A DNA stretch of 15,543 nucleotides from Planctomycetota bacterium (GCA_022573485.1 JACZTW010000048.1:1-15543), one strand, 5' to 3'. Positions 1 to 6,783 are shown, numbered from the stretch's first letter. The notes: generated by a model from the sequence alone, not told the origin. A program made the numbers and translations.

Positions 1-642
1 GTGGGACTCGTCCGATATAAGATAGATGGCCGAGTTATGCCTCTGTTCCGCCTCGTCGAGAATGATGGATAGTTCGTTGAGTTCTTCTGTCGAGAAGACG
101 ACTCCCGTCGGGCACGCCGGGTCGCTGAACACGATGGCCCGAGTGTTGGTATTGATTGCCTTGGAGATCTTCTCCAAATCGAGATGCTTACTTGAAGACA
201 GAGGCACATAGACCGCACGAATGTCCAGGTTGTTGAGATAGAGGGGATAATCTAACCAGCATGGAGTCAAGACGATGATCTCATGGCGCGCGTCTGTAAC
301 TAAGGTTCTGAAGGCCATGTTGAGGGCCGCCATGGCCCCCGGAGTCAACACAATATCGCGGAAGTGGAATTCCAGATCGAACTGCGCTCTGAGCGCTGTG
401 GCAATCCTCCGACGGGTCAAAGTGCTTCCCCCGTAGGGGGTGTACTGAAATGAGAGATCCCTTTTATCCCTGAGGGCCTTCTCCATGGCCTCAAGGACCA
501 CCGGGGTGGGCCCGTCGTAAGCATTGGCGTAGGAAAGATCCAGAAACTTGTTGCCGAATCTCTTCAGAGTGGAATCGTAGAGGCGGTCGAATCGCTCCTG
601 GACTTCAAATAACTTGAGGGTTAGATCGATGTTCTTCGACAT
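1..642 (-). CDS. Fold-type-I PLP-dependent aminotransferase, partial (C-terminus off the left edge)
   Basis: The first 214 codons of a class I/II aminotransferase-like protein are visible; the family is usually about 380-400 residues, so roughly the last 45% lies outside the window. The N-terminal substrate-arm region (residues 35-75, with YTPYGG near 68-72), LTPGAM at 99-104, DPACPTG at 174-180 and YLISDES at 207-213 follow the family order. Asp211 is the expected partner of the PLP pyridine nitrogen. The catalytic lysine is beyond the edge. In the usual NPTG motif the Asn that contacts PLP is replaced here by Cys177, which is unusual. The ATG at 642 lies inside the 3' end of the upstream acyl-CoA ligase (38-nt overlap), with a GAGAGA purine run just upstream, so the two are probably translationally coupled. 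The substrate cannot be told; together with the ligase it suggests activation and amination of a small acid or its transfer product. Confidence 0.88.
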   Translation of the reverse strand, partial: MSKNIDLTLKLFEVQERFDRLYDSTLKRFGNKFLDLSYANAYDGPTPVVLEAMEKALRDKRDLSFQYTPYGGSTLTRRRIATALRAQFDLEFHFRDIVLTPGAMAALNMAFRTLVTDARHEIIVLTPCWLDYPLYLNNLDIRAVYVPLSSSKHLDLEKISKAINTNTRAIVFSDPACPTGVVFSTEELNELSIILDEAEQRHNSAIYLISDESH

Positions 643-2161
643 ACATCTCTCGTATTTTCCGGCGATCTGGTTTGCCTGTGGAAGTTTTGGGGAAGCTAGC
701 GCAGGTGATGATTGAGCATGGGATCATATACTTAGGCATTTGGCCCTTGCAAAAATCAAACAACCCTTCAGTTTGAAACGAGTCCTGTTTCTTGGGAATG
801 ACAGCAGCAATAATGTCATATTCCGGCCCGTCTCCCGGCACGTCAAAGACGACCACGCTCAGCAACAGACCGGATGAGTACATCAATTCCTCTACTTCTT
901 CCGGGCTCAGCCGAATCCCATGGGACTTCATCATGTTGTCTTCCCGTCCCACAAAATAGAGGTCACCCTCTTCGTCCTTCTTCACCAGATCGCCGGAAAA
1001 AACGACCCTCTCGTTGTATTGAACCCCATTCCTTTCGAAGGCCATGGTCCCGAATACGCGCGCAGTGGCCTCGGGATCCCGCCAATAACCCAGCGCAATG
1101 TTCGCCCCTCGATGAACCAACATACCCACCTCATCAGGCCCACAAATCCCTCCGCGGTCATTGCAGACCAGAATTTCGACATTGGGAATAGCCTGGCCGA
1201 TGGAGCCGGGTTTTGAATCAACCAAGCATGGCTTCAGGTAAGTGGAGCGAAAAGCTTCCGTCAATCCATACATCAGATAAATATCAGCATTCGGGTGGCA
1301 GGTTCGAAGTCGTCGGACCAAGTTCTCAGGCAGCCTGCCCCCTGTGTTGGTCAGGTATCTGAGACGAGGAAAAACTGTCTTGGAGAATGGAGAATGGGAC
1401 CCCATGAGCTGCTGCCACAGCAAGGGGACCGCAGGCATTCCGGTTATGTTCCTGCGGGTCAACGTTCTGCAGATATCCGGTGGAAACAGGGACTTCTGAA
1501 TGACCAAAGTTGCCCCCGCCCACACCGAAGTTAAGAGCTGGTTTAAGCCGTAATCAAAGGAAAAGGGCAACAAACTGATGAGAACGTCATCTGCTGTCAG
1601 GTTCAAATAATCCGAAATAATATGCGTGCCTGACAAGAGATTATTGTGGCTCAACATGATTCCCTTCGGAAGCCCGGTAGAGCCCGAAGTGTAAATGATG
1701 AGCGCCAGATCGTTGCCGATAGCAGGACATCTTATGTTGCGGTCAGCTACATCTGCGAATTTCACGTCATCCACACTTAGTATTGTCTCAACCGCGAAGT
1801 GTTCCAAACCTATGGAGTCTATCAACCGAGCGTTGGAGATCATGTGTGAGGCGCCGCTGTGGGTCAGGATGTGATTCACCTGCTTCGCCTTCAGGACGTC
1901 ATTGACAAAAATGGCCACAGCGCCGAGCAATTGAGCCGCAAAGAATGAAATCACCGATTCGAGGGACCGGGGCAAGAACAGGCAGACTCTGTCTCCGGGC
2001 CTGACACCTCGTTCTCTCAGAACATTCGCAAAACAGACGGAGTGATTGAGAAGGTCGGAATAAGTTAGAGATCTATTGCCGTCAACGACGGCTTCTTTTG
2101 ACGACGCTTCAGTGGCGTGAACACGTAAGAGGTCACTCACCGTGTAGGGAATTCTTTTCAT
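605..2161 (-). CDS. AMP-forming acyl-CoA ligase / adenylating enzyme (ANL superfamily)
   Basis: A 518-residue ANL enzyme, which activates a carboxylic acid as acyl-AMP and then normally transfers it to CoA or a carrier thiol. Visible core motifs in order: the P-loop YTSGSTGLPKG at 157-167, YGLTE at 298-302, SGDL at 389-392, the hinge region GREDNMMKSHG at 405-415, and the C-terminal catalytic lysine in TSTGK at 493-497. Length is normal for the family. The stretch near 86-100 (VNDVLKAKQVNHIL) resembles, from memory, the exosortase-A-associated ligase subfamily; that is only a resemblance. I chose ATG 2161 because homology-like sequence begins there and GCGAGAG precedes it. The open frame continues 83 codons further upstream, but that part is Arg-rich and unlike any ANL N-terminus. 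It overlaps the downstream aminotransferase by 38 nt. Its stop is TGA, showing that UGA is a real stop in this stretch. G+C looks lower here than in the genes to the right. Confidence 0.93.
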   Translation of the reverse strand: MKRIPYTVSDLLRVHATEASSKEAVVDGNRSLTYSDLLNHSVCFANVLRERGVRPGDRVCLFLPRSLESVISFFAAQLLGAVAIFVNDVLKAKQVNHILTHSGASHMISNARLIDSIGLEHFAVETILSVDDVKFADVADRNIRCPAIGNDLALIIYTSGSTGLPKGIMLSHNNLLSGTHIISDYLNLTADDVLISLLPFSFDYGLNQLLTSVWAGATLVIQKSLFPPDICRTLTRRNITGMPAVPLLWQQLMGSHSPFSKTVFPRLRYLTNTGGRLPENLVRRLRTCHPNADIYLMYGLTEAFRSTYLKPCLVDSKPGSIGQAIPNVEILVCNDRGGICGPDEVGMLVHRGANIALGYWRDPEATARVFGTMAFERNGVQYNERVVFSGDLVKKDEEGDLYFVGREDNMMKSHGIRLSPEEVEELMYSSGLLLSVVVFDVPGDGPEYDIIAAVIPKKQDSFQTEGLFDFCKGQMPKYMIPCSIITCASFPKTSTGKPDRRKIREMYVEEHRSNPQVI

Positions 2162-2558
2162 AGCATGCGCTCTCGCAGCTTGCCGTCGTAGACCTCCCGT
2201 TTGGGGGCACCGATCAGGAACGTTATCGGCCACCGCGGGAGCCTTCTGAAGCAAATACGGCCTACTTTGCCCCTGCCTTTGCCCACAGCGCCGGCCTTGC
2301 GGCACTGTGAGACGCCGATTCAGCCGCTCCCGCCTTCGGACGGTCTTGCGGCGTACCGGCGCAGCATCAACCCACGCCCACCGACGGCAGTGGCTCTGTG
2401 GTCGGAGCATCCTCTGTAACCGCTGGCGCAGTGATCGTCATCAGCGACGCCGAGCCCTGCGATTTGCCGTTGACGGCGGGTCTTTTCTCTTGTCCACATC
2501 ACTACTTACGTCGCAGTCAAGCGGCAGGTCGAGCAGCGCCCTCATCGCACCGGCCACG
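2162..2558. other. 397-nt gap without a convincing gene; possible remnant or junction
   Basis: No gene is supported here. On the minus strand an open frame from about 2319 to the stop at 2158-2160 ends in GAPKREVYDGKLRERML and its TGA overlaps the ligase ATG (ATGA). This is the arrangement expected if the ligase once followed another coding gene whose 5' part is lost. A second tiny minus-strand frame (2441-2545, 34 codons, beginning MRALLDLPLD) starts 13 nt after the stop of the selenoprotein-like gene and then degenerates into Arg-rich sequence. Together these look like the tail of one gene and the head of another flanking a deletion or an assembly join near 2320-2450. Alternatively it is simply GC-rich spacer. 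Confidence 0.3.
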
Positions 2559-3587
2559 TTATTCTAGCTTGCACTCGGCTGCGGTGACCTTGTGCATGGT
2601 CTCGTGAAGTTGTTCCACGAGGTCTGTTCCAGCGTGAAACTTGGATTCGTCGGCGCGGCCGCCGCCGCCGAGCTGGTGCATCCATTCGGCGGGTTGCGGT
2701 GGGCCGTCGGTCCATTCCTGGCCCTTGCGGTAAAAGAAGTAAATATCCCAGGCAGGGCCCTGATTGATCAAGCCTTTGGCAAACGCCTTTCCCGCGAGAT
2801 GGGCTGGGAACGAATCATAAAAATGCTTCACGCGCTTATCTTCAATGGTTCCGGCTATTTTGCGCGCGGTCTTTTCGTTGTCGTTGAAACCGGGCATTTG
2901 AATCCAGACGATGCTGACGCTGATGTCCGCATCCGGAAAGTCCTTCAACACTGATTTCTGCACCGCACGGGCGCCATGCACGCAGCCCGGTCACGTCGGC
3001 GAGAGGATGGCAATCAACCGATCCTTGTTCTTGTTGGCGTTGAAATGATCTTGCAGCGGCTTCAACGATTCGGTCAACATCGTTACATTGCCCATCTTTC
3101 CTCCTTCCGCGTCTTCGTTGGAGGATTCATCGTTGCCGCCATCAAGATACGTCGGCGTGATCCTGATTTCGCTGAGCTTGTGGGGCGGCGCATTTTCGCA
3201 CCGGAAGGTCAGCGCCAAGCCGGAGAAGCCACGTTCCGGTTTCACGGTCACGGTTAGATTTCGCTCGTCGTAGGCCTCGACGTCTCGAACCTCCCGTCGG
3301 CCCCAGTTGCTATGTAGTTCGCGATACTGTTCAAGCCGATCTTTCATCGATCTGTTTTCAAGTGCGGATTTCGAGCGGTGGCTTTCCGAGAACGCGCGCA
3401 TCTTGTTTTCGTCGCCGCTGTTGAACGCCGCGATGAATGCCTTCGCGATCCGTCCAGCCGGCGTGCTCGGGAACGTCACGCGAGGCTCGGTCCCGTCGTC
3501 GAGCGAAATCAGCTTGCCCGGCTCCGCTGAGGCTGAGGATACTGTGACAACACATGTAAGCAGAAATACGGCATATGGCACATTCAT
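2559..3587 (-). CDS. Putative selenoprotein: secreted NTF2-like domain + thioredoxin-like domain with U-P-G-C motif (in-frame UGA at 2991-2993)
   Basis: Read with UGA as selenocysteine this is a 342-residue protein; read conventionally it is two fragments (198 residues, then a 140-residue frame from 2981). Residues 1-21 are a signal peptide-like hydrophobic stretch ending ASA, with no basic N-region. Residues about 37-150 resemble the NTF2/SnoaL-like modules seen ahead of exported hydrolases (FNSGDENKMRAF, then a strand-rich half). From about 172 a thioredoxin-like fold begins: a helix, a strand RLIAIL, then S-P-T-U199-P-G-C202. The UGA therefore replaces the first Cys of a CxxC, and the same frame continues with typical sequence (VSIVWIQMPG, AWDIYFFY, EWMHQLGG) to a TAA stop. 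A GGGAG ribosome-binding site precedes the ATG by 6 nt. It follows the other selenoprotein-like gene by 24 nt. Expected role is thiol/selenol redox chemistry outside the cytoplasm; the substrate is unknown. Confidence 0.85.
2958..2985 (-). promoter_or_regulatory. Candidate bacterial SECIS element of the U-P-G-C selenoprotein
   Basis: Starting 6 nt after the in-frame UGA (2991-2993), the mRNA can fold into a 28-nt hairpin. The lower stem CUGC/GCAG is extended by two G-U wobbles, then there is a one-base bulge and a 6-bp upper stem GCAUGG/CCGUGC. The apical loop is CGC; opening the top pair gives GCGCC. The upper stem begins after 11 nt, and the loop lies at nt 18-20 after the UGA with a G in its first two bases. 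Known bacterial SECIS elements place the loop roughly 16-37 nt after the UGA, so geometry fits. The pairing was worked out by hand, not computed. Confidence 0.6.
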
Positions 3588-3611
3588 AACAATCTCCCGT
3601 TAAGCGGCGGT

Positions 3612-4355
3612 TTACCCGTCCCCGGTATCATGAGTCAACGACTGACCAAGGGCCTTCCGAACGCGAGTGACAAACGCCTTCGGCGGTACGAATTTTTGCA
3701 TCCGATCGACGATACGGCCGGAACTGTCAATGAGAAACACGTCGGGGATCGCGACAACACCATAGGCCTCGCCGAGCGCCGGATACTTATCAAGGTCTAC
3801 GTAGATCAATTCGATTGCATTGAGCACGCCGGCTGCTTCGGGATGCTCCAGCGTTTCGCGTTTGAACCGAAGGCAAGCGGCGCACCACTCTGCCCAGAAA
3901 TCAATGATCATCGGTCGTTGCGCTGCCCTGGCCCGCTTGATCGCGTCGATGAAAAATTGTGGCGCGTCCGCCGGCACGGACAATCGAGAAAGCGGCTTTA
4001 AGGCCGACTTCTTCGACTGCCGGAGCGATGGCGCTTTGGCGTCATAGCCGAGTTCGGAAATTGCCGCTGCCAAGGCGCCAGTCCCGACCGCTCGCGGATC
4101 GTATTCGACTGTCACTAGATCTCTGGCATAGTCCCAGGTGACGCTCTTAGTACCGTTGATCCCTTCCAGGGATGCCGTGACCGCGTTGGGTCACCCCAGT
4201 CACGTGGCGCCGGACTTGGCTTTCATCATGCCATGTACTTGAAAGGTCACCATGCCTGAGCCATCGGGCATGGGAAACCGGCCCTGATTCGTATGTTGAC
4301 AGCCGACACCGCAAACCAGGGCGAAAAAGAGAATCATTGCGCGCGTTCTAGCCAT
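3612..4355 (-). CDS. Putative selenoprotein: exported HMA-like domain with U-x-x-U motif fused to a CAAC thioredoxin domain (in-frame UGAs at 4200-4202 and 4191-4193)
   Basis: With both UGAs read as selenocysteine this is a 247-residue protein. Residues 1-19 (MARTRAMILFFALVCGVGC) form a signal peptide, possibly of lipoprotein type with Cys19. Residues about 36-107 match a heavy-metal-associated (HMA/MerP-like) domain: strand VTFQVHGM, then T51-U52-L-G-U55-P-N-A-V, then LEGINGTKSV and LVTVEYDP, ending ISELGYDA. U52 and U55 align with the two metal-binding cysteines of GMxCxxC, but 8 extra residues separate GM from the motif. Residues about 140-240 are a thioredoxin domain with W-C158-A-A-C161 and Ile-cisPro at 203-204. 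The gene ends at TAA. I chose ATG 4355 (GGAG 6 nt upstream) over ATG 4385, which lacks a well-spaced site. Likely role is binding of a soft metal such as Hg, Cu or Ag, or metal-coupled redox relay at the envelope, with the thioredoxin domain keeping selenols reduced. That role is inference. Confidence 0.87.
4159..4173 (-). promoter_or_regulatory. Candidate SECIS hairpin shared by the two UGAs of the U-x-x-U gene
   Basis: The mRNA contains a perfect 6-bp hairpin AUCCCU-GGA-AGGGAU, whose loop begins with G. The loop lies 24-26 nt after the second UGA and 33-35 nt after the first, so both fall in the approximate 16-37 nt range of bacterial SECIS elements. A competing 6-bp hairpin (GUGACC, six-base loop, GGUCAC) overlaps the second UGA itself and could help position the first. 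Pairing was done by hand and is less elaborate than the element in the downstream gene. Confidence 0.45.
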
Positions 4356-4415
4356 GTGCGACTCCGCCAAGACTTCGTTGGCCATAGACCTTGAACTCGG
4401 GTTGATGGACGGCCT

Positions 4416-4445
4416 ATTCTATCCCTCAGCATCGGATTCTTTCAA
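4416..4445 (-). promoter_or_regulatory. Sigma-70-type promoter of the selenoprotein operon
   Basis: On the minus strand TTGAAA (4440-4445) and TAGAAT (4416-4421) are separated by 18 nt; each matches 5 of 6 positions of the consensus -35 and -10 hexamers. It lies between the upstream inverted repeat and the ATG at 4355, predicting a leader of about 50 nt. It gives the two selenoprotein-like genes their own start independent of the ECF sigma gene upstream. Confidence 0.55.
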
Positions 4446-4450
4446 GTCTC

Positions 4451-4516
4451 GTAGGTCGGGTCCTCGACCCGACATTTCACCGGCCGCATAAGCGTCGGGT
4501 CGAGGACCCGACCTAC
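4451..4516. terminator. Perfect 23-bp inverted repeat overlapping a stop codon; terminator-like
   Basis: The arm at 4451-4473 is the exact reverse complement of 4494-4516, with a 20-nt spacer; each arm itself contains a smaller CGGGTCnnnGACCCG-type palindrome. The TAG stop of the DUF6768-like gene (4513-4515) sits inside the right arm. There is no following T-run, so it may act as a terminator by structure or simply be a mobile REP-like element that landed at the gene end. Confidence 0.6.
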
Positions 4517-4893
4517 TTGGCTTTGATTCGGGCGGCCAATCGCGCGATCTGCAATTCGAGTCGCTTGATCTCGCGGGTCAGGGCATTCCTGTTGATCTCC
4601 AGGAAGTACCAGATCTTCAACATGGACACCGCCGTCACGCAGACGATGCACCCCGCCGCCCACATCACGATGTCGCGCGTGCCTTCGGCACTGAAGAACT
4701 TGACGGCAGCGACGATGCCCAGCACGAGAAAGACAAGGGTCCAGAACGCCCCCAATATGTTCAACCAGCGGTGTCTGCCGCGACATGTTTCGATGAGCAT
4801 TTCAAACACGGACGGCTCATCAGCAAAGTCCTTGAAGAGTTCGGCGTCTTCGGCGCGGAGTGCTTCTTGAATTTTCTTGTCCAGTTCGTTCAT
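4513..4893 (-). CDS. Small two-TM protein of the DUF6768 type, partner of the ECF sigma factor
   Basis: A 126-residue protein with an acidic cytoplasmic N-terminus beginning MNELDKKIQEALRAEDAE. It has two membrane segments (about 43-67 and 75-99) and a charged, probably coiled-coil C-terminus (about 100-126, LTREIKRLELQIARLAARI). The pattern matches what I recall as DUF6768, found next to ECF sigma factors in planctomycetes and related bacteria. Its ATG overlaps the sigma factor stop (ATGA), so the two are co-translated. A role as membrane-bound modulator or anti-sigma-like partner is inferred from context only; no zinc-binding anti-sigma motif is visible. Confidence 0.82.
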   Translation of the reverse strand: MNELDKKIQEALRAEDAELFKDFADEPSVFEMLIETCRGRHRWLNILGAFWTLVFLVLGIVAAVKFFSAEGTRDIVMWAAGCIVCVTAVSMLKIWYFLEINRNALTREIKRLELQIARLAARIKAK

Positions 4894-5450
4894 GTTTCCA
4901 TCCTTTCCAAAACTTGCTTGAGACGGCTTCTCGCGTGATAAAGCCGCGACTTCACGGTGCCCTCGGGCACGTCGAGCGTGCGCGCGATCTCCGCAACGCC
5001 CATTCCATCCAGATAATGCAGCGACAACACCGCTTTCTGCTCGCCCGGCAGCTTCGCCAAGGCGTCGCGTATTCGACTGACTGCACCTGTCGATTCCGCG
5101 TCACTCGATGAACGGCCGGAGTCTGACACTGCCGCAGCCCGCAATTCCTCCGCTGCATTCCGCTGCACGACTCGCCGCCGGGTCCAATCGGCACACTTGT
5201 TCGTCACGATTCGATAGGCCCACGATCGAAACCGCGCCGGATCATCGAGTCGCCGCAGCCCGCGTACGATCGCCAGCCAAGCGTCTTGCACGATGTCTTG
5301 AGCCGCGTCGCGTTCACCCGTCAGGCGCCAAGCCAACCGCCCCAGCCGCGGATGCCACCGAGCGATCAACACCTTCATGGCCTCGCCGTCGCCGCCTTGG
5401 CATTGCAGCACCAGCAATTCGTCCTGAATGTCCTCGTGCGTCCTGCTCAT
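4890..5450 (-). CDS. ECF-type RNA polymerase sigma factor
   Basis: A 186-residue sigma-70 family protein with only regions 2 and 4. Region 2 (about 24-95) contains AQDIVQDAWL (50-59) and FRSWAYRIVTNKCADWTRRR (74-93), the -10 recognition and melting part. Region 4 (about 126-180) contains LPGEQKAVLSLHYLDGM and the helix-turn-helix ending VPEGTVKSRLYHARSRL. I chose ATG 5450 (MSRTHEDIQDELL); the frame can start at a TTG 14 codons earlier, but that extension is not sigma-like and neither start has a strong ribosome-binding site. It overlaps the DUF6768-like gene by 4 nt. It would redirect polymerase to a stress or signal regulon. The selenoprotein operon downstream is a candidate neighbour target, but it has its own sigma-70-like promoter. 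Confidence 0.95.
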   Translation of the reverse strand: MSRTHEDIQDELLVLQCQGGDGEAMKVLIARWHPRLGRLAWRLTGERDAAQDIVQDAWLAIVRGLRRLDDPARFRSWAYRIVTNKCADWTRRRVVQRNAAEELRAAAVSDSGRSSSDAESTGAVSRIRDALAKLPGEQKAVLSLHYLDGMGVAEIARTLDVPEGTVKSRLYHARSRLKQVLERMET

Positions 5451-5784
5451 TGGCACCACAGATACAGTCGCATGGCCGCTGGGATGGTTCAATTGTTTTT
5501 AGTGCCGAAGGGTTATGTACCGGCAAGTGATCGTGGAAACGGGCGGTTTCGGGCGATAAGGCTGAATTCTCACAACCGAATATCGCTTCATTCAGAATGC
5601 GGCCAAGGGAACTTGAGCGATTCTAACGAGGACAATCCCGATGAGGGCGAATCGCCTATCACCATCGCCACAACACCGACTCCAAACTCAGCCGCACACG
5701 AACGAAGTGAAAGACTCTGTCGAATTCAGGAATCGAGATCGGCCGAATCAGGTCATGCCTGGAGAGCAACTTTGCGCCGTACTG
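5451..5784. other. 334-nt spacer upstream of the ECF sigma gene
   Basis: No gene supported. It must contain the promoter of the sigma-factor pair and the 3' end of the lipoprotein transcript. A TTGCCG followed 17 nt later by ACTAAA near 5500-5530 (minus strand) is too weak to call as a promoter. No strong hairpin with a T-run was seen after the lipoprotein stop. Confidence 0.5.
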
Positions 5785-6783
5785 CTAATCGATCCGTGCG
5801 GTGCGCGGCACCTCTTGCACGCACCAGCCACCCACCAACTCTGCTTCGCCGCACTTCCGGTCGGCGCAGATCTGCGTCAATTCGCCCGTGGTGGCGATGG
5901 TAAGGCCGAACCCTGTGACATTGATAAGATCACCCGTCTCTGGTTCCACCGATCCCGTTTCAATGTCGACCGAAAACAATGTGAAGTCACTCCCCGCTTC
6001 AGTGCAGGTTGTGCTGCTCGTCGAATAGATGGTGTAGTCATTACCGGAGCCGCGGATGAACGTGCCGGAACTTCCGAAGTTAGCAATAACGGTGTCACCG
6101 CTGTCGAAAATGAATCCCTCGGTGGAAATCTGCAGCGCTCCCAGGTCCGTGATTGTGAACTCGGCGCCGGCGAGGCCTCCACCCACGTTCACGCCATTGG
6201 AAGTGGCGATAAAATCACCCGCACCAACTTCCCGCCGGTACGTACCGGCAATGTTCGGCGGTTCGAGTTCCAGCAACGGTGCGAAAACAAAACCCAGGGC
6301 GCCAAACTCGTCGAGCGCCATCTGCACGTCCTGGTTCGCCAGGATCACTTCCGGGTTTGAAAAATCACCGGGATTATCAGGATCCAAGGGGTCGGGATCA
6401 TCCGCGTCGGCGAATCCGTCGTTGTCGTCATCAGCATCGCAGGCGTCCCCGAGTTCATCGCCGTCAAAATCTTGCTGGTCCGAATTGGCCGAGTCCGGGC
6501 AGTTATCCTCTGTATCCGCCACGCCATCCCCGTCTGCATCCGGCATCGCCGTGGGGCACGTATCTGTATCTTCATCGCAGCTCTGTCCGGCAGAACAGGG
6601 GCTGCTGCCCGACTGGCATACGCCAACCACACAGGTCTCGGCCCCGTTACAGAATAAGCCGTCGTCGCAATCGGCGTCGTCTGTGCATGTCGTTCCCGTT
6701 TCGCCACCTCCGGTGGTACAGCCTGCGACAAACATGATCGCTCCCAACGAAGCGAGAATAAGAAGCACGAGTGACTTCGCCAT
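5785..6783 (-). CDS. Secreted lipoprotein with Cys-rich repeats and a thrombospondin type-3 calcium-binding region
   Basis: A 332-residue exported protein. Residues 1-22 (MAKSLVLLILASLGAIMFVAGC) are a lipoprotein signal with lipobox VAGC, so Cys22 is the likely lipidated residue. Residues about 30-78 hold a Cys-rich segment (TCTDDADCDDGLFCNGAETC and so on) common in surface proteins of planctomycetes and myxobacteria. Residues about 82-135 are Asp-rich TSP type-3 repeats (DADGDGVADTEDNCPD, DFDGDELGDACDADDDNDG) that bind calcium. The remaining about 195 residues are strand-rich, end in a Cys-containing tail, and are not recognised. A very strong ribosome-binding site (AAGGAGGT) precedes ATG 6783, which settles the start. 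The open frame runs a further 99 codons upstream but that stretch is promoter and repeat DNA. Confidence 0.9.
   Translation of the reverse strand: MAKSLVLLILASLGAIMFVAGCTTGGGETGTTCTDDADCDDGLFCNGAETCVVGVCQSGSSPCSAGQSCDEDTDTCPTAMPDADGDGVADTEDNCPDSANSDQQDFDGDELGDACDADDDNDGFADADDPDPLDPDNPGDFSNPEVILANQDVQMALDEFGALGFVFAPLLELEPPNIAGTYRREVGAGDFIATSNGVNVGGGLAGAEFTITDLGALQISTEGFIFDSGDTVIANFGSSGTFIRGSGNDYTIYSTSSTTCTEAGSDFTLFSVDIETGSVEPETGDLINVTGFGLTIATTGELTQICADRKCGEAELVGGWCVQEVPRTARID

Noticed and set aside
2162..2410. 83-codon N-terminal extension of the acyl-CoA ligase
   Set aside because: Arg-rich, unlike ANL proteins, no ribosome-binding site, and a proper site precedes ATG 2161.
2559..4355. Reading the interrupted genes as pseudogenes or sequencing errors
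   Set aside because: All three interruptions are UGA, all fall at Cys positions of CxxC-type motifs, the frames otherwise stay open, and both genes end in TAA with good ribosome-binding sites.
2559..4355. UGA recoded as Trp or Gly (genetic code 4 or 25)
   Set aside because: UGA is used as a normal stop in several neighbouring genes (acyl-CoA ligase, ECF sigma factor, symporter frame), and Trp or Gly at these motif positions makes no sense.
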